Shown here piece after piece: positions 55,714 through 64,000 of a stretch of DNA of 64,000 nucleotides. A program made the translations under genes and the position numbers. The notes below the pieces were generated by a model. It searched no databases, had not been told where the DNA came from, and was given only the letters and a program-made list of their open reading frames with translations. Source of the stretch: Saprospiraceae bacterium (GTDB lineage: Bacteria > Bacteroidota > Bacteroidia > Chitinophagales > Saprospiraceae). The stretch lies in the NCBI GenBank assembly GCA_016787525.1, contig JAEUUP010000047.1:62001-126000 (forward strand). The letters run 5' to 3'. The first letter of the stretch is position 1. Every line of letters begins with the position of its first letter.

Positions 55714-56589
55714 TTATTTTTTGGCACTTAGAGGATATTTCAAGCCTTTATAACTTTTCAAAACCACTTTGACCGTTCCAACAGCCACAGGTGATTCGAT
55801 TTGCAAAGGAATTTTGTTGGCATCATTGGTCGCCCAAATTTTCATCTGAGAATTTTCGTTGAAGACATTGCCCGCCACCAATTGAGGCACAAATTTCATG
55901 GTTGAATATTTGCCCAAGCCATGAATACTTTTCTCTTCTTTGCCCATGTAGCGATATTTCAACGGATAAGTTTCTTCGTCGAGCATCACCTTCATCGGAT
56001 AATCTTGACCTGTTTTGGCATTTGAATAGTCAATCGTGCGGCTGTAATAGACTGCGCTCAAAATATCGTGCATACAGTCATTCAATTTCACATTGCCGCG
56101 TTTGCTGATTGCGTCTTTGGTATCGCCGCGTTCAAATTGTGCGGAGCGTCCTTTTTGGTCAAACTGCACATGGTCATACAAACGATAGCGATTTTCTTTG
56201 ACCCAACGAATACTAGTATGTGGCAAAAAAGTGCTTTTGTCCACATAACTATCCAATTTGTTGTAGGCTTTGTAGAACCATTCGTAGCTCGAATAAGTTT
56301 TGCCTTCTGCCGAAAAGTGGTAGCGAGAACCTTCATCGTCAACCTTGAAAGTCACTTCGCCCGCAGGAATCCAGACAAAATTGATATTGTAGTAAATTTT
56401 ATAAACCAACTCTTCACCATTCTGAAATGTGTTATTTTCGAGCGATTGGCAAGTCGCAGGAGCGGCATCTACCGTGTTTTGCGGTTGATACTGAGGGGTA
56501 TCCAAATGCGGCATAAAAGCCATTGTTGAGCCAAAAGCCATTAGGAAAAATGATTTTTTAATTGGATTCAGAAGACTTTTTAGTTTCAT
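55714..56589 (-). CDS. DUF3108 domain-containing protein
   Basis: 291 residues from ATG 56589, with a probable signal/anchor (SFFLMAFGSTMAF). The DUF3108 body includes NGEELVYKIYYNINFVWIPAGEVTFKV, GKTYSSYEWFYKAYNKLDSYVD, WVKENRYRLYDHVQFDQKGRS and DYPMKVMLDEETYPLKYRY. The family is periplasmic and of unknown role; some members relate to LPS or cell-envelope functions. The motif at 56490-56498 encodes PQY just past the signal (LDTPQYQPQ). The start lies inside the end of the upstream flippase gene (about 32 bases overlap), so the two are translationally coupled. Confidence 0.85.
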   Translation of the reverse strand: MKLKSLLNPIKKSFFLMAFGSTMAFMPHLDTPQYQPQNTVDAAPATCQSLENNTFQNGEELVYKIYYNINFVWIPAGEVTFKVDDEGSRYHFSAEGKTYSSYEWFYKAYNKLDSYVDKSTFLPHTSIRWVKENRYRLYDHVQFDQKGRSAQFERGDTKDAISKRGNVKLNDCMHDILSAVYYSRTIDYSNAKTGQDYPMKVMLDEETYPLKYRYMGKEEKSIHGLGKYSTMKFVPQLVAGNVFNENSQMKIWATNDANKIPLQIESPVAVGTVKVVLKSYKGLKYPLSAKK

Positions 56590-57616
56590 TTTCTGATAAT
56601 TTTTTTTCGTAACCAAGTGATTTCAAAACATTCAATTGAAGTATAAAAACTAAGCCAATTAACGCAGGAACAATCAAGTTTATTACCCAGAGCGTAAAAG
56701 TCGCCGCCAAGATGCTCAGTTCGTTTTCGCTAAACATACCCCATATCTTCAAGGCAACTTCGCCACGCGCCAACAAACCCACGATAGGCGGCAAAGGAAT
56801 CGAAGTTTGCAACAAATAAATCGTCGCTATACACGATGCCCCCCTCAGTATGCCGACCTCAATGCCAAAAAAACGCAGTATCAAAAAGTACTGTATCGTG
56901 TAAATAACATAACGTATAAAAGCCCACAAAAGCGTCTGCAACAACTCCTCTCTTGTATATTGCCGTAAAACATTGACACTTTTAATAAGTTTTGGAAACC
57001 TGTATAAGAGACGGATTTTTTTGAAAACAGGCACGACAATTTCGAGGTTTAAGAACATAAATAACAAAATGATAACAAATCCAAGCCCTAAAGCAATGAT
57101 TCCATCTAATATAAAGGCTTCTACTTTCCATAAAGTCAGTAGAAAATAAGCGAATCCGAGGAACCCAAAAGTTATCAAAATCAATTGCTGCGCCCAACTC
57201 CCGACAAAGGTAGAAAGCACAACTTTGACTGCATTTTTTGATTTCAAAAATAAAATACGTCCACCAAAATCGCCCACTCGATTAGGCAAAAACAACGAAG
57301 TTGTCACACCTGCAAAAACAGCCCGAAACGCTTGCCAGAAACCAATCGGCTGCACCCTTCTGACCAAATGCCCCCATTTCACTGTTTCAGCCGCCCAATT
57401 GAGCGGCATCAGTGCGCAACAACTGTAAAGCCAAAAAGTGTTATCGCCTTTCAGTTCTGCTAAAAAAAGTCTTTTTATATCTTGGAAATTCTCGCGCTGA
57501 AAAACATCGTACCACAATAGAATGCCGAAAAAAAGCGCGATGACGACTTTTATAAGCCAATTGACATAACGTGGTTGTCGTCTTAGGAAGAGCAATATTT
57601 TGTGGTAAGTACGCAA
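56558..57616 (-). CDS. Lysylphosphatidylglycerol synthetase TM-region family protein (flippase-like)
   Basis: 352 residues with about eight membrane helices. Matches the TM module shared by MprF and YbhN-like proteins (LPG_synthase_TM / UPF0104): AVFAGVTTSLFLPNRVGDFGGRILFL, SWAQQLILITFGFLGFA, IPLPPIVGLLARGEVALKIWG. Flipping of a lipid across the inner membrane is inferred; no aminoacyl-transfer domain is attached. TTG 57616 is the only start after an in-frame stop. The motif at 56839-56850 encodes LRG (GILRGASC). Coupled to the DUF3108 gene, which suggests a shared envelope role. Confidence 0.85.
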   Translation of the reverse strand: MRTYHKILLFLRRQPRYVNWLIKVVIALFFGILLWYDVFQRENFQDIKRLFLAELKGDNTFWLYSCCALMPLNWAAETVKWGHLVRRVQPIGFWQAFRAVFAGVTTSLFLPNRVGDFGGRILFLKSKNAVKVVLSTFVGSWAQQLILITFGFLGFAYFLLTLWKVEAFILDGIIALGLGFVIILLFMFLNLEIVVPVFKKIRLLYRFPKLIKSVNVLRQYTREELLQTLLWAFIRYVIYTIQYFLILRFFGIEVGILRGASCIATIYLLQTSIPLPPIVGLLARGEVALKIWGMFSENELSILAATFTLWVINLIVPALIGLVFILQLNVLKSLGYEKKLSENETKKSSESN

Positions 57617-57811
57617 CGATGATGTTTTGGGCGCAAAAGTGATTATTTTTTAGGGATTAATTTTCTCATTTATACATGTTTTTGCAAGAAATGGTGTTTT
57701 TACTTACTGTTCAAAGGTGTATGATTGGTCATCGTTGATTTCTTTTTGTATTTTTTTGAAGTCAAAATCAGTTTTGGGGTTAATGAAAACGGGTTATTGC
57801 TAAAGATGGAA

Positions 57812-58461
57812 TCAAAGCAGATTATAGATAGTACCAACTGAGGCAAGCCCACCCAAAGCCTGAAAACTAATAAAACCTTTATCTCGTGAATAAATTTTCA
57901 CATAGAACTGCCCATCAACAGGCACAGCTTGACGGTTGTAATAGATAAAGGCTTTGTCGTACAAAATATTGTTAATCAATACATTTTGCGCTCGACCCAA
58001 ACCCTCCACAGCGCTCGTGATTGCTTAGGCGACCACCAACGATTGAGTTCAATGACAGGCTGGTTGGCATCTTTTAGAGAATATTTCGACTTTGAGTAAC
58101 CCAAAACCATACTATTCACCTCTGTCGTTTGCGGCAAAGGTTTGACAAATAGACTATCTCCGACAACCTCAAAATAGTAGTAAAAAGTCGCAACTTTCAT
58201 ACTCGTATGCGATTCTGACACCTTGAAGCCATAACTGTCTTGTGATTCGATGCGCAGAATGAGTGTATCGTTGCCGTTTTTAAAAGTTGTGTCGCTGTCA
58301 ATCATGTAGTTGCGGGCAGTTAGGAGATTGTAGCGGCTTTCTTGCCCTACTTGCAGATTTGAAAAACTAATCTTGTTACTGAGGGGTGTCTCAGGTGTGA
58401 TAACTTGTGTGCATTGTGCAAAGCAAAAACTAAGGATAGTGAAAAAAAACAGCTTTTTCAT
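57812..58461 (-). pseudogene. Frameshifted secreted/lipoprotein gene
   Basis: One gene split into two frames. The first part runs from ATG 58461 (signal MKKLFFFTILSFCFAQC) and reads through to RWWSPK, then out of frame to a stop near 57976. The second frame resumes exactly after an in-frame TAA as AITSAVEGLGRAQNV and ends at 57812. Joining RWWSPK to AITSAVEG needs one added base near 58022-58030 (a probable A lost from AAAGCA). The joined protein would be about 216 residues, mostly beta, with no family recognised. The motif at 58378-58386 encodes PLS near the N-terminus. It could be a sequencing error instead of a real mutation. Confidence 0.7.
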
Positions 58462-58565
58462 GGCGTTTCTGATTGATTTAAAAGAAAATTTGTACAAAAA
58501 ACGAATTCTATGCAACTAAAGACAGTCGTTTCTTTTCAATGGGTTGGGTGATGGCGCAAAAAACC

Positions 58566-58573
58566 TAATTTTG
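58566..58573 (+). promoter_or_regulatory. DUF5916 gene promoter -7 element
   Basis: TAATTTTG followed about 12 bases later by an altered motif CCCCCGTCAGTA (58585-58596), one base off the consensus, in the leader. Confidence 0.5.
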
Positions 58574-58631
58574 CTTTGTAATAGCCCCCGTCAGTATAAA
58601 AACGATTTTCCATCAGACTTTTCACCACAAC

Positions 58632-60902
58632 ATGAAACCAACACCTTTTTGCATTGTTTTATCTCTATTTTGTTATTTGACAAAAAATATTGCACAACAA
58701 AATACCTTTAAACCTGCTGCAAGTCCCGAGATACACATCAAAAAAACCACGACTAAAATCACGCTCGACGGCAAATTAGACGAAATAGATTGGCAAAAAG
58801 CAGAGCAGTCGTCGCCTTTTTGGGAGAGCATACCCTACGACACATCGTTGGCAATCACCAAAACAGAAGTACGTTTGACATTCGATAACAACAATTTATA
58901 CGTTGGTGCAAAATGTTATCAGAAAAAAAGTAGTTATATCGTACAGTCCTTACGCCGTGATTTTCCGCCAGGTACGACCGATTTGTTTGGGTTGATTTTC
59001 GACCCTTTTTGTGATAAACAGAATGGCTTTAGCTTTGTCTCCAGCCCATTTGGGGTGCAACGCGAGGGTCTGATTGCCAATGGCAACGAGTTTTCGACAG
59101 ATTGGGACAACAAATGGTTTGTTGAAGTACAAAATGAACCCGAATTTTATACAGTTGAAATAGCTATTCCTTTCAAAACGTTGCGCTACAAAACGATTGA
59201 TGGCGAAACCAATGTTTGGTTTGCCAATTTTTTCCGTTACGACCAAAGTCGTACGCAAGCTGAACGTTCCAATTGGGCACCTTTACCGCGTTTTTCGAGT
59301 GGTAATAACGTTGCTTTCACAGGTAAATTGATTTGGGACGATGCGCCACCTAAGCCTTCTGGGAGCAATATTTCGTTTATTCCCTATGTTTTAGGTGCTA
59401 CAAGCAAGGATTTTGTCGCCGAAACTAAACCAAATACTGAGGGGGGTATCGGATTCGATGCAAAGGTTGCTATCACTTCGTCACTCAACTTGGATTTGAC
59501 TGCAAACCCCGATTTTGCACAAGTAGAGGTGGACAGACAACAAACAAATCTCAGTCGTTTTGAGCTATTTTACCCCGAAAGGCGACAGTTTTTTCTTGAA
59601 AATTCCGATTTGTTTGGCTCTTTTGGTTTTGAAAATGTCAATCCTCTTTTCTCAAGGCGCATCGGTTTAGCTTCCGATTCGGTAGGCAACGCTGTCAAAG
59701 TGCCTATTCTGGTAGGCGCACGATTGACTGGCAAATTGGACAAAAATTGGCGTATCGGGGTACTCGATATGCAGACCGATGGACGTAAAGATTTGAAAAT
59801 CAACGCCTCCAATTTTTTCGCAACGGCTGTGCAACGTAAAGTATTCAGTCGTTCGACAGTCAATTTTTTATTTCTGAATAAACAAGATTTTGAATCCGAT
59901 GCCAATGGCAAAAACACATGGTCTATAAATTCCAATGCGTTCAACCGAATCGTAGGCGTTGACTACAATTTGGCATCGAAAGATGGTTTGTGGCAAGGCA
60001 AAGCCTTCGTGCATCGTTCATTGACACCGACCCCTCAGTATCAGCCCTTTGCAGCGGCCGCAGCTATCGAATACAATAACACCAATTTCAATTTTTCGTC
60101 AAGTTTGGAAAGCGTAGGCAGTGGCTACGCAGGAAATGTCACAGGTTACGTACCTCGCAACAACTATTATCGCAGCGAACCCAACGTAAATTTTGTGTTT
60201 TATCCTAAATCTCAGCGTATCAATTCTGTGAGTTTGGGTATGGATGGCGATGTTTTTTGGCGACTTTCAGACAATCGTTTGACCGACTACGATTTTTCTC
60301 CTTTGGCATTTGATCTTGTTTTTCAAAATAATTCGGGCTTGAGTTTAGTGCCTATTCGTTGGGATTATACCTACCTTTTTGAACCTTTTGACCCCACCAA
60401 TACAGGAGGCAAAGAATTGCCTCAAGGTACGACTTACACCTATCGCAGCACCCGTTGGGCTTATGCGAGCAACTCTCGCCGTTTGTTTTCAGTCAAAATT
60501 CAAGGACGTTTTGGGCAATATTTCAATGGTAAAATCAATGCTGTCAGTGCCTCATTCACCTACCGTTGGCAACCTTATGGCTTATTCAGTTTAGATGTAA
60601 ATTACAACAAAATAAACCTGCCAACAGGCTATAATGACCGCCAATTGCTCCTTATTGGGCCTCGTTTCGACTTTTCGTTCACGCGGAGTGTGTTTTTTAC
60701 AACCTTTTTGCAATACAACAATCAAATCAACAATGTCAATCTGAATGCCCGTTTCCAATGGCGTTTTGCGCCCGTCAGTGACTTGTTTCTTGTTTATACG
60801 CAAAACTATTTTGCAGAAGACGATACGCTCGCAGGTTATCGGTCTTTTGATGCCAAAAATCGTGCTTTGGTGTTAAAATGTACATATTGGCTCAATCTTT
60901 GA
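58632..60902 (+). CDS. DUF5916 protein with CBM9-like N-terminus, outer-membrane barrel
   Basis: 756 residues. Signal peptide, then a carbohydrate-binding-9-like domain (ITLDGKLDEIDWQKAE, VRLTFDNNNLYVGAKCY, GLIFDPFCDKQNGFSF, FYTVEIAIPFKTLRY). The DUF5916 body carries the block DLTANPDFAQVEVDRQQTNLSRFELFYPERRQFFLEN, followed by barrel-like strands to the C-terminus (FLQYNNQINNVNLNARFQWRF). The family is widespread in Bacteroidota and predicted to sit in the outer membrane; no substrate is established. Motifs: 59436 (TEGG in NTEGGIGFD) and 60031 (PQY), both in loops. Confidence 0.9.
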   Translation: MKPTPFCIVLSLFCYLTKNIAQQNTFKPAASPEIHIKKTTTKITLDGKLDEIDWQKAEQSSPFWESIPYDTSLAITKTEVRLTFDNNNLYVGAKCYQKKSSYIVQSLRRDFPPGTTDLFGLIFDPFCDKQNGFSFVSSPFGVQREGLIANGNEFSTDWDNKWFVEVQNEPEFYTVEIAIPFKTLRYKTIDGETNVWFANFFRYDQSRTQAERSNWAPLPRFSSGNNVAFTGKLIWDDAPPKPSGSNISFIPYVLGATSKDFVAETKPNTEGGIGFDAKVAITSSLNLDLTANPDFAQVEVDRQQTNLSRFELFYPERRQFFLENSDLFGSFGFENVNPLFSRRIGLASDSVGNAVKVPILVGARLTGKLDKNWRIGVLDMQTDGRKDLKINASNFFATAVQRKVFSRSTVNFLFLNKQDFESDANGKNTWSINSNAFNRIVGVDYNLASKDGLWQGKAFVHRSLTPTPQYQPFAAAAAIEYNNTNFNFSSSLESVGSGYAGNVTGYVPRNNYYRSEPNVNFVFYPKSQRINSVSLGMDGDVFWRLSDNRLTDYDFSPLAFDLVFQNNSGLSLVPIRWDYTYLFEPFDPTNTGGKELPQGTTYTYRSTRWAYASNSRRLFSVKIQGRFGQYFNGKINAVSASFTYRWQPYGLFSLDVNYNKINLPTGYNDRQLLLIGPRFDFSFTRSVFFTTFLQYNNQINNVNLNARFQWRFAPVSDLFLVYTQNYFAEDDTLAGYRSFDAKNRALVLKCTYWLNL

Positions 60903-60918
60903 TAGTACCTAAAAAATA

Positions 60919-60945
60919 CATCGTCGAGGTGCATCCTCGACGATG
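60919..60945 (+). terminator. Terminator after the DUF5916 gene
   Basis: CATCGTCGAGG pairs with CCTCGACGATG around a 5-base loop. Confidence 0.75.
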
Positions 60946-61178
60946 TTGACCAATCGAAATTATTAACCATAACTGCTCACCACATTATATTTTTCGGACA
61001 ATAAAAAGGTCATTAACAACCTTTTAACGTTACTCTCAGTCATAAAACAACTAAAACCACGTTATTATGTCATAAAAACTGCAAAACGTGAACAATTTGC
61101 TGAATAATTGTTTACTCTTTTGCGACTTCGTCCGAAAGGCAAAAATCAAACATGTATCATCTTTTAAATTCTTAACAA

Positions 61179-61868
61179 ATGAAATTTCTGAGAAAACTTC
61201 TGATTCCGTTGTTCATTCTTGCCCCCCTCAGTATTAGCACACTCATAGCACAACCAATGGCTGTCAAAACAGATATGACAGATGCTAAAGCAAAATCCAT
61301 ACTCGACAAAGTTAAAAAGCAGTATGATGGCTACTCTTCACTTGAATCTAACTTCAAAGTGGAATATAAACTTGCAGAACAACCGAAACCTAATGTTATG
61401 ACAGGCAAAGTCTATCAACAAGGCGAAAGTTTTCGCGCTGAAATGGGTAAAGACTTTGCGATGAGCAATGGCAGAATACTTTGGCAAAAATCTGGCAATG
61501 CTGTACAAATCAAAAATGCCAACAGCAAGGATGCCAACGACTTAATGACACCAAAAACGCTAATGCGGATGTACGAAAAAAATGAATTTTCATTCGGTAT
61601 CACAGGTGAGTCAGCAGAAGGGTGGAGCAAGAAAGCCATCATCTTGACTGGAAAACCCAACAAACGCAGCGAATTTACCAAAATTGTGATTGCTATTGAC
61701 CAAAAAACAAATCATATCGTTAGTGTCACAGCTTTTGAACGCGACCAATCTCGCTCAAAAGTGATACTTGAGCCACCTGTTTTAAACCAAAAATATGCTG
61801 ATACGATGTTTAATTTCGATAAATCGAAATATCCAGGTGTCAAAATTCAGGATTTGCGTGTAGACTAA
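61179..61868 (+). CDS. lolA: Outer-membrane lipoprotein carrier LolA-like protein
   Basis: 229 residues with a signal peptide ending near STLIAQ. The LolA fold is suggested by ILDKVKKQYDGYSSLESNF, GKVYQQGESFRAEM and ILWQKSGNAVQIKN. NKRSEFTKIVIAIDQKTNHIVSVTAFERD and a FNFDKSKYPGVKI end also fit. It should shuttle lipoproteins from the LolCDE complex to the outer membrane. The motif at 61222-61233 lies in the signal peptide and encodes PLS in the hydrophobic core (LAPLSISTL). The start is ATG 61179; a 270-base A/T-rich gap precedes it. Confidence 0.88.
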   Translation: MKFLRKLLIPLFILAPLSISTLIAQPMAVKTDMTDAKAKSILDKVKKQYDGYSSLESNFKVEYKLAEQPKPNVMTGKVYQQGESFRAEMGKDFAMSNGRILWQKSGNAVQIKNANSKDANDLMTPKTLMRMYEKNEFSFGITGESAEGWSKKAIILTGKPNKRSEFTKIVIAIDQKTNHIVSVTAFERDQSRSKVILEPPVLNQKYADTMFNFDKSKYPGVKIQDLRVD

Positions 61869-61891
61869 CTAAATCTAATAGGTGAAAATAT

Positions 61892-61926
61892 AATAGCGAC
61901 GATAGATGAAATCTGTCGTCGCTATT
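61892..61926 (+). terminator. lolA terminator
   Basis: AATAGCGACGA (61892-61902) pairs with TCGTCGCTATT (61916-61926), with one mismatch inside. Confidence 0.8.
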
Positions 61927-61999
61927 CTTGTTTAGGCGAATAGCCTTTATATCCTCCTTGTGGCATTTTGGGAAAAATGGCTATAAAATTAATTCGACC

Positions 62000-62389
62000 T
62001 CAAACAATCTCAATACGTGGATTGCGCTGCACGAGGTCATGTACAAACTTATCAGCTTCATGCACGCGTTTGATGATATCATCTTCTTTTTCAAGCGAAA
62101 TCAGAACCGATTTGCCAACTCGTTTCACACTCGTCACATCCACAAGGCTAACAGCAAAATCCACCTGACGCTCTTTTTTGCGGTCAAAACAATACTTAAT
62201 TTGATTGTTTTCAATTAAAAAGTACCCCCTCAGTGTCAGTGCTACGACAAAGGCTGGTAGAAAACTCAAAAAAATTAAAAACAGCAAAAGCCAACCATTA
62301 CTTATCACACCAAAGAAAATGGTCGAAAGCACAAAACCAATGCCCATCCAAGGCCCCCAATTGGTCGAAGTGTAATATCGTTTTTCCAT
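62000..62389 (-). CDS. Small membrane protein with PH-like domain
   Basis: 129 residues from ATG 62389. Two helices (WMGIGFVLSTIFFGVISNGW, LLLFLIFLSFLPAFVVALTL) form a hairpin; the C-terminal half is beta-rich (RGYFLIENNQIKYCFDRKKERQVDFAVSLVDVTSVKRVG), like bacterial PH domains. The function is unknown. The motif at 62225-62234 encodes LRG at the end of the second helix. A TATCTTTG element lies within the longer frame starting at 62425, which is why the shorter start is used. It points away from anmK. Confidence 0.75.
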   Translation of the reverse strand: MEKRYYTSTNWGPWMGIGFVLSTIFFGVISNGWLLLFLIFLSFLPAFVVALTLRGYFLIENNQIKYCFDRKKERQVDFAVSLVDVTSVKRVGKSVLISLEKEDDIIKRVHEADKFVHDLVQRNPRIEIV

Positions 62390-62478
62390 TTCGTTTTTTT
62401 TATTTGCAAAGATACAACGGTTCAAAGTATTGAAAAACTTTGCGCTTAACTATCTTCGTGTCACATAAAAATGAGGTT

Positions 62479-63696
62479 ATGAATCCAAATATCGAACGGC
62501 TTTACGCCATCGCTCAAAAACCTGCACGGCACATCATCGGTTTGATGTCAGGTACTTCTATGGATGGTCTTGATGTGGCTTTGGTGCGCATCGAAGGCAG
62601 TGGACAACAAACTAAAGTTCAGCTTCTCGACTTCGAGACAGTAGCCTATACTGAGGGGGTGAAAAATGAAATTACAAAAGTATTTGCTAAAAAAACAATT
62701 GATTTTCAACATCTGACATTGCTCAATGCGTGGATTGGGCGACTGCACGGCGATATGATTTTGACCTGCTTAGAAAAATGGCAACGAGAGACCAAAGACA
62801 TAGATCTGATAGCAAGCCATGGACAAACAGTTTTTCATGCACCTAAAATTTTACATGGTCTGGCAGAGTTTCCGAATGCGACCCTACAAATTGGCGATGG
62901 CGACCACATTGCAGTGACCACAGGTATCACAACATTGAGCGATTTTCGACAAAAACATGTGGCTGCGGGAGGAGAAGGCGCACCTTTAGCCGTCTATGGT
63001 GACTATTTTATCTTTTCCGACCGTTTAGAAAATCGTCTGATGCTCAATATGGGCGGTATTGCGAACTTTACGTACTTACCCGCTTCGCTTGATGCCTCGG
63101 AAGTATTTGTCACCGATACAGGACCCGGCAATACGCTACTTGATGCGTTTACAAAGCGGTATTTTCCTGAAAAAAGCTATGATAAAGATGCCGAAATTGC
63201 ACGAACTGGCTCGGTTATACCAACATTATTGCAGATTTTGAAACAAGATGATTTCTTTCAAAAACCTTTTCCTAAAACGACTGGTCCAGAATTATTCAGT
63301 ATCTCTTATGTCGAAAAAGCTATGAGCCAATTGGAATACCCCCCCTCAGTAAATGACCTCTTAGCGACTTTAACCCGCTTTTCGGCAGAGACTATTGCCG
63401 AGACGATGCTGACATTATTTGAACAAAAAAGTTTTGACAAGGAAACCATCAAAAGTTTCACTATCTATATGAGTGGTGGTGGTATGCACAATCCTTTGTT
63501 GGTCAGTCATTTACAAGAGTTACTGCCCGATATTGCTTTCAAAAAAACAGATTCGTTAGGTATTAATGGTGATGCTAAAGAGGCAGTTCTGTTTGCCTTA
63601 TTAGCCAATGAGTGCGTGGCGGGCGGTACGACACATTTCGGTAGTCGCGAAGGTGTACCCAGTATTTCGATGGGTAAAATCTCTTTTCCAACCTAA
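62479..63696 (+). CDS. anmK: Anhydro-N-acetylmuramic acid kinase
   Basis: 405 residues from ATG 62479. Phosphorylates and opens anhMurNAc in peptidoglycan recycling. The nucleotide-binding start is GLMSGTSMDGLDVAL (residues 21-35); others are LIASHGQTVFHAP, LSDFRQKHVAAGGEGAPL, LNMGGIANFTYLP, DTGPGNTLLDAF and YMSGGGMHNPLL. The motif at 62650-62659 encodes TEG; that at 63339-63351 encodes PPSV with seven C. A longer frame beginning 39 bases upstream is possible but runs into promoter-like sequence. Other recycling genes are not in the window. Confidence 0.96.
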   Translation: MNPNIERLYAIAQKPARHIIGLMSGTSMDGLDVALVRIEGSGQQTKVQLLDFETVAYTEGVKNEITKVFAKKTIDFQHLTLLNAWIGRLHGDMILTCLEKWQRETKDIDLIASHGQTVFHAPKILHGLAEFPNATLQIGDGDHIAVTTGITTLSDFRQKHVAAGGEGAPLAVYGDYFIFSDRLENRLMLNMGGIANFTYLPASLDASEVFVTDTGPGNTLLDAFTKRYFPEKSYDKDAEIARTGSVIPTLLQILKQDDFFQKPFPKTTGPELFSISYVEKAMSQLEYPPSVNDLLATLTRFSAETIAETMLTLFEQKSFDKETIKSFTIYMSGGGMHNPLLVSHLQELLPDIAFKKTDSLGINGDAKEAVLFALLANECVAGGTTHFGSREGVPSISMGKISFPT

Positions 63697-63713
63697 TTTT
63701 TAGATTTGTTGAC

Positions 63714-64000
63714 ATGAAAAATAAAAAAGCAACGACACTTTCAATCATGGATTTTGAACACAAAGGACAACCGATTGCTTCGCCCGAAGCCTATCGCGAA
63801 CGTTTGATCAAATACTTTTTGATTGCCATGACCTTACTGACTTTTTCACTGTTCATCGGCACTGTGGGCTATTGGTATTTTGGGCAGCAAAATGTCAAAG
63901 CCGACAAACCCTCATGGGTGGATGCGTTTCTGTGTGCTTCGATGATTTTGACAGGTATGGGACCCATTGGCACGATCGAGACTGATGCTGGAAAAATCTT
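63714..64000 (+). CDS. Membrane protein, partial at the window end
   Basis: 95 codons are visible and the frame is open at position 64000. A soluble start (MKNKKATTLSIMDFEHKGQP ... SPEAYRERL) is followed by a hydrophobic segment (YFLIAMTLLTFSLFIGTVGYWYFG). A conserved-looking stretch DAFLCASMILTGMGPIGTIETDAGKIF comes next. The GMGPIGT-x-x-T-x-AGK pattern resembles two-helix proteins with an ion-channel-like pore loop found in many Gram-negatives, usually annotated hypothetical. It starts 17 bases after the anmK stop. The C-terminal part is outside the window. Confidence 0.7.
   Translation, partial: MKNKKATTLSIMDFEHKGQPIASPEAYRERLIKYFLIAMTLLTFSLFIGTVGYWYFGQQNVKADKPSWVDAFLCASMILTGMGPIGTIETDAGKI

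Overview
The window is a chromosomal segment from a member of the Bacteroidota, probably a free-living, gliding cytophagia- or saprospira-type bacterium; I cannot name the genus. The evidence is a GldH-type gliding lipoprotein, three proteins with type IX secretion (T9SS) C-terminal sorting domains, a giant hybrid two-component regulator of the Reg_prop/Y_Y_Y type, neighbouring DUF1800 and DUF1501 genes, and promoters of the Bacteroidota TTTG / TAnnTTTG kind. No rRNA, tRNA, CRISPR array, prophage or transposase gene is visible. Most genes are housekeeping.

Layout. 0-4 kb: a glycerolipid acyltransferase, glyS, then a tandem duplication of a small BECR/CdiA_C-like putative RNase gene. Each copy faces a candidate small RNA driven by a duplicated promoter. 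4-15.6 kb: lptC, fabF, rnc, gyrB, a Nif3-like protein with a zinc-ribbon coiled-coil protein, queE, apaG, gldH, yqeY, ybeY, pnp and tatA. 16-25.7 kb: a PD40 propeller protein, a Tat-exported metallophosphoesterase, yceI, a pirin, an aspartoacylase-like enzyme, gmk-yicC, an HU-family protein, a TPR protein and a rhomboid. 25.7-40 kb: a VWA protein, a serine-hydrolase relative that has lost its catalytic motifs, a BamA/TamA-like outer-membrane protein, a POT transporter, icd, an outer-membrane barrel, a PolB-like exonuclease, a coiled-coil protein, rnhB, another TPR protein and xerD. 40-64 kb: DUF1501 and DUF1800 genes with a T9SS-sorted protein, the 1369-residue hybrid regulator, an M36 metalloprotease, prfC, an AI-2E-family transporter, DUF3108 and flippase genes, a frameshifted lipoprotein gene, a DUF5916 protein, lolA, anmK, and a membrane protein cut by the window end.

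The most striking feature is a short asymmetric word, TACTGAGGGG (reverse complement CCCCTCAGTA), with a run of 4 to 8 G. I counted 67 exact copies of its 9-base core ACTGAGGGG, about one per 950 bases, 35 on the + strand and 32 on the - strand. A rough composition estimate predicts fewer than one. Copies lie inside genes in every reading frame that avoids a stop, as well as in leaders, terminators and intergenic DNA. They occupy variable loops, signal peptides and linkers, or family positions where the encoded residues are already tolerated. It resembles a genome-wide iterated element such as the DNA uptake sequences of Neisseriaceae and Pasteurellaceae or HIP1 of cyanobacteria. I know of no described counterpart in Bacteroidota.

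Two other layers of structure are present. One is a set of palindromic intergenic elements, including two MITE-like copies sharing 20-base terminal inverted repeats. The other is a group of promoters placed so close to start codons that leaderless mRNAs are likely (gyrB, xerD, the BamA-like gene). Several starts were moved downstream because the longer reading frame would run through the promoter's -7 element.
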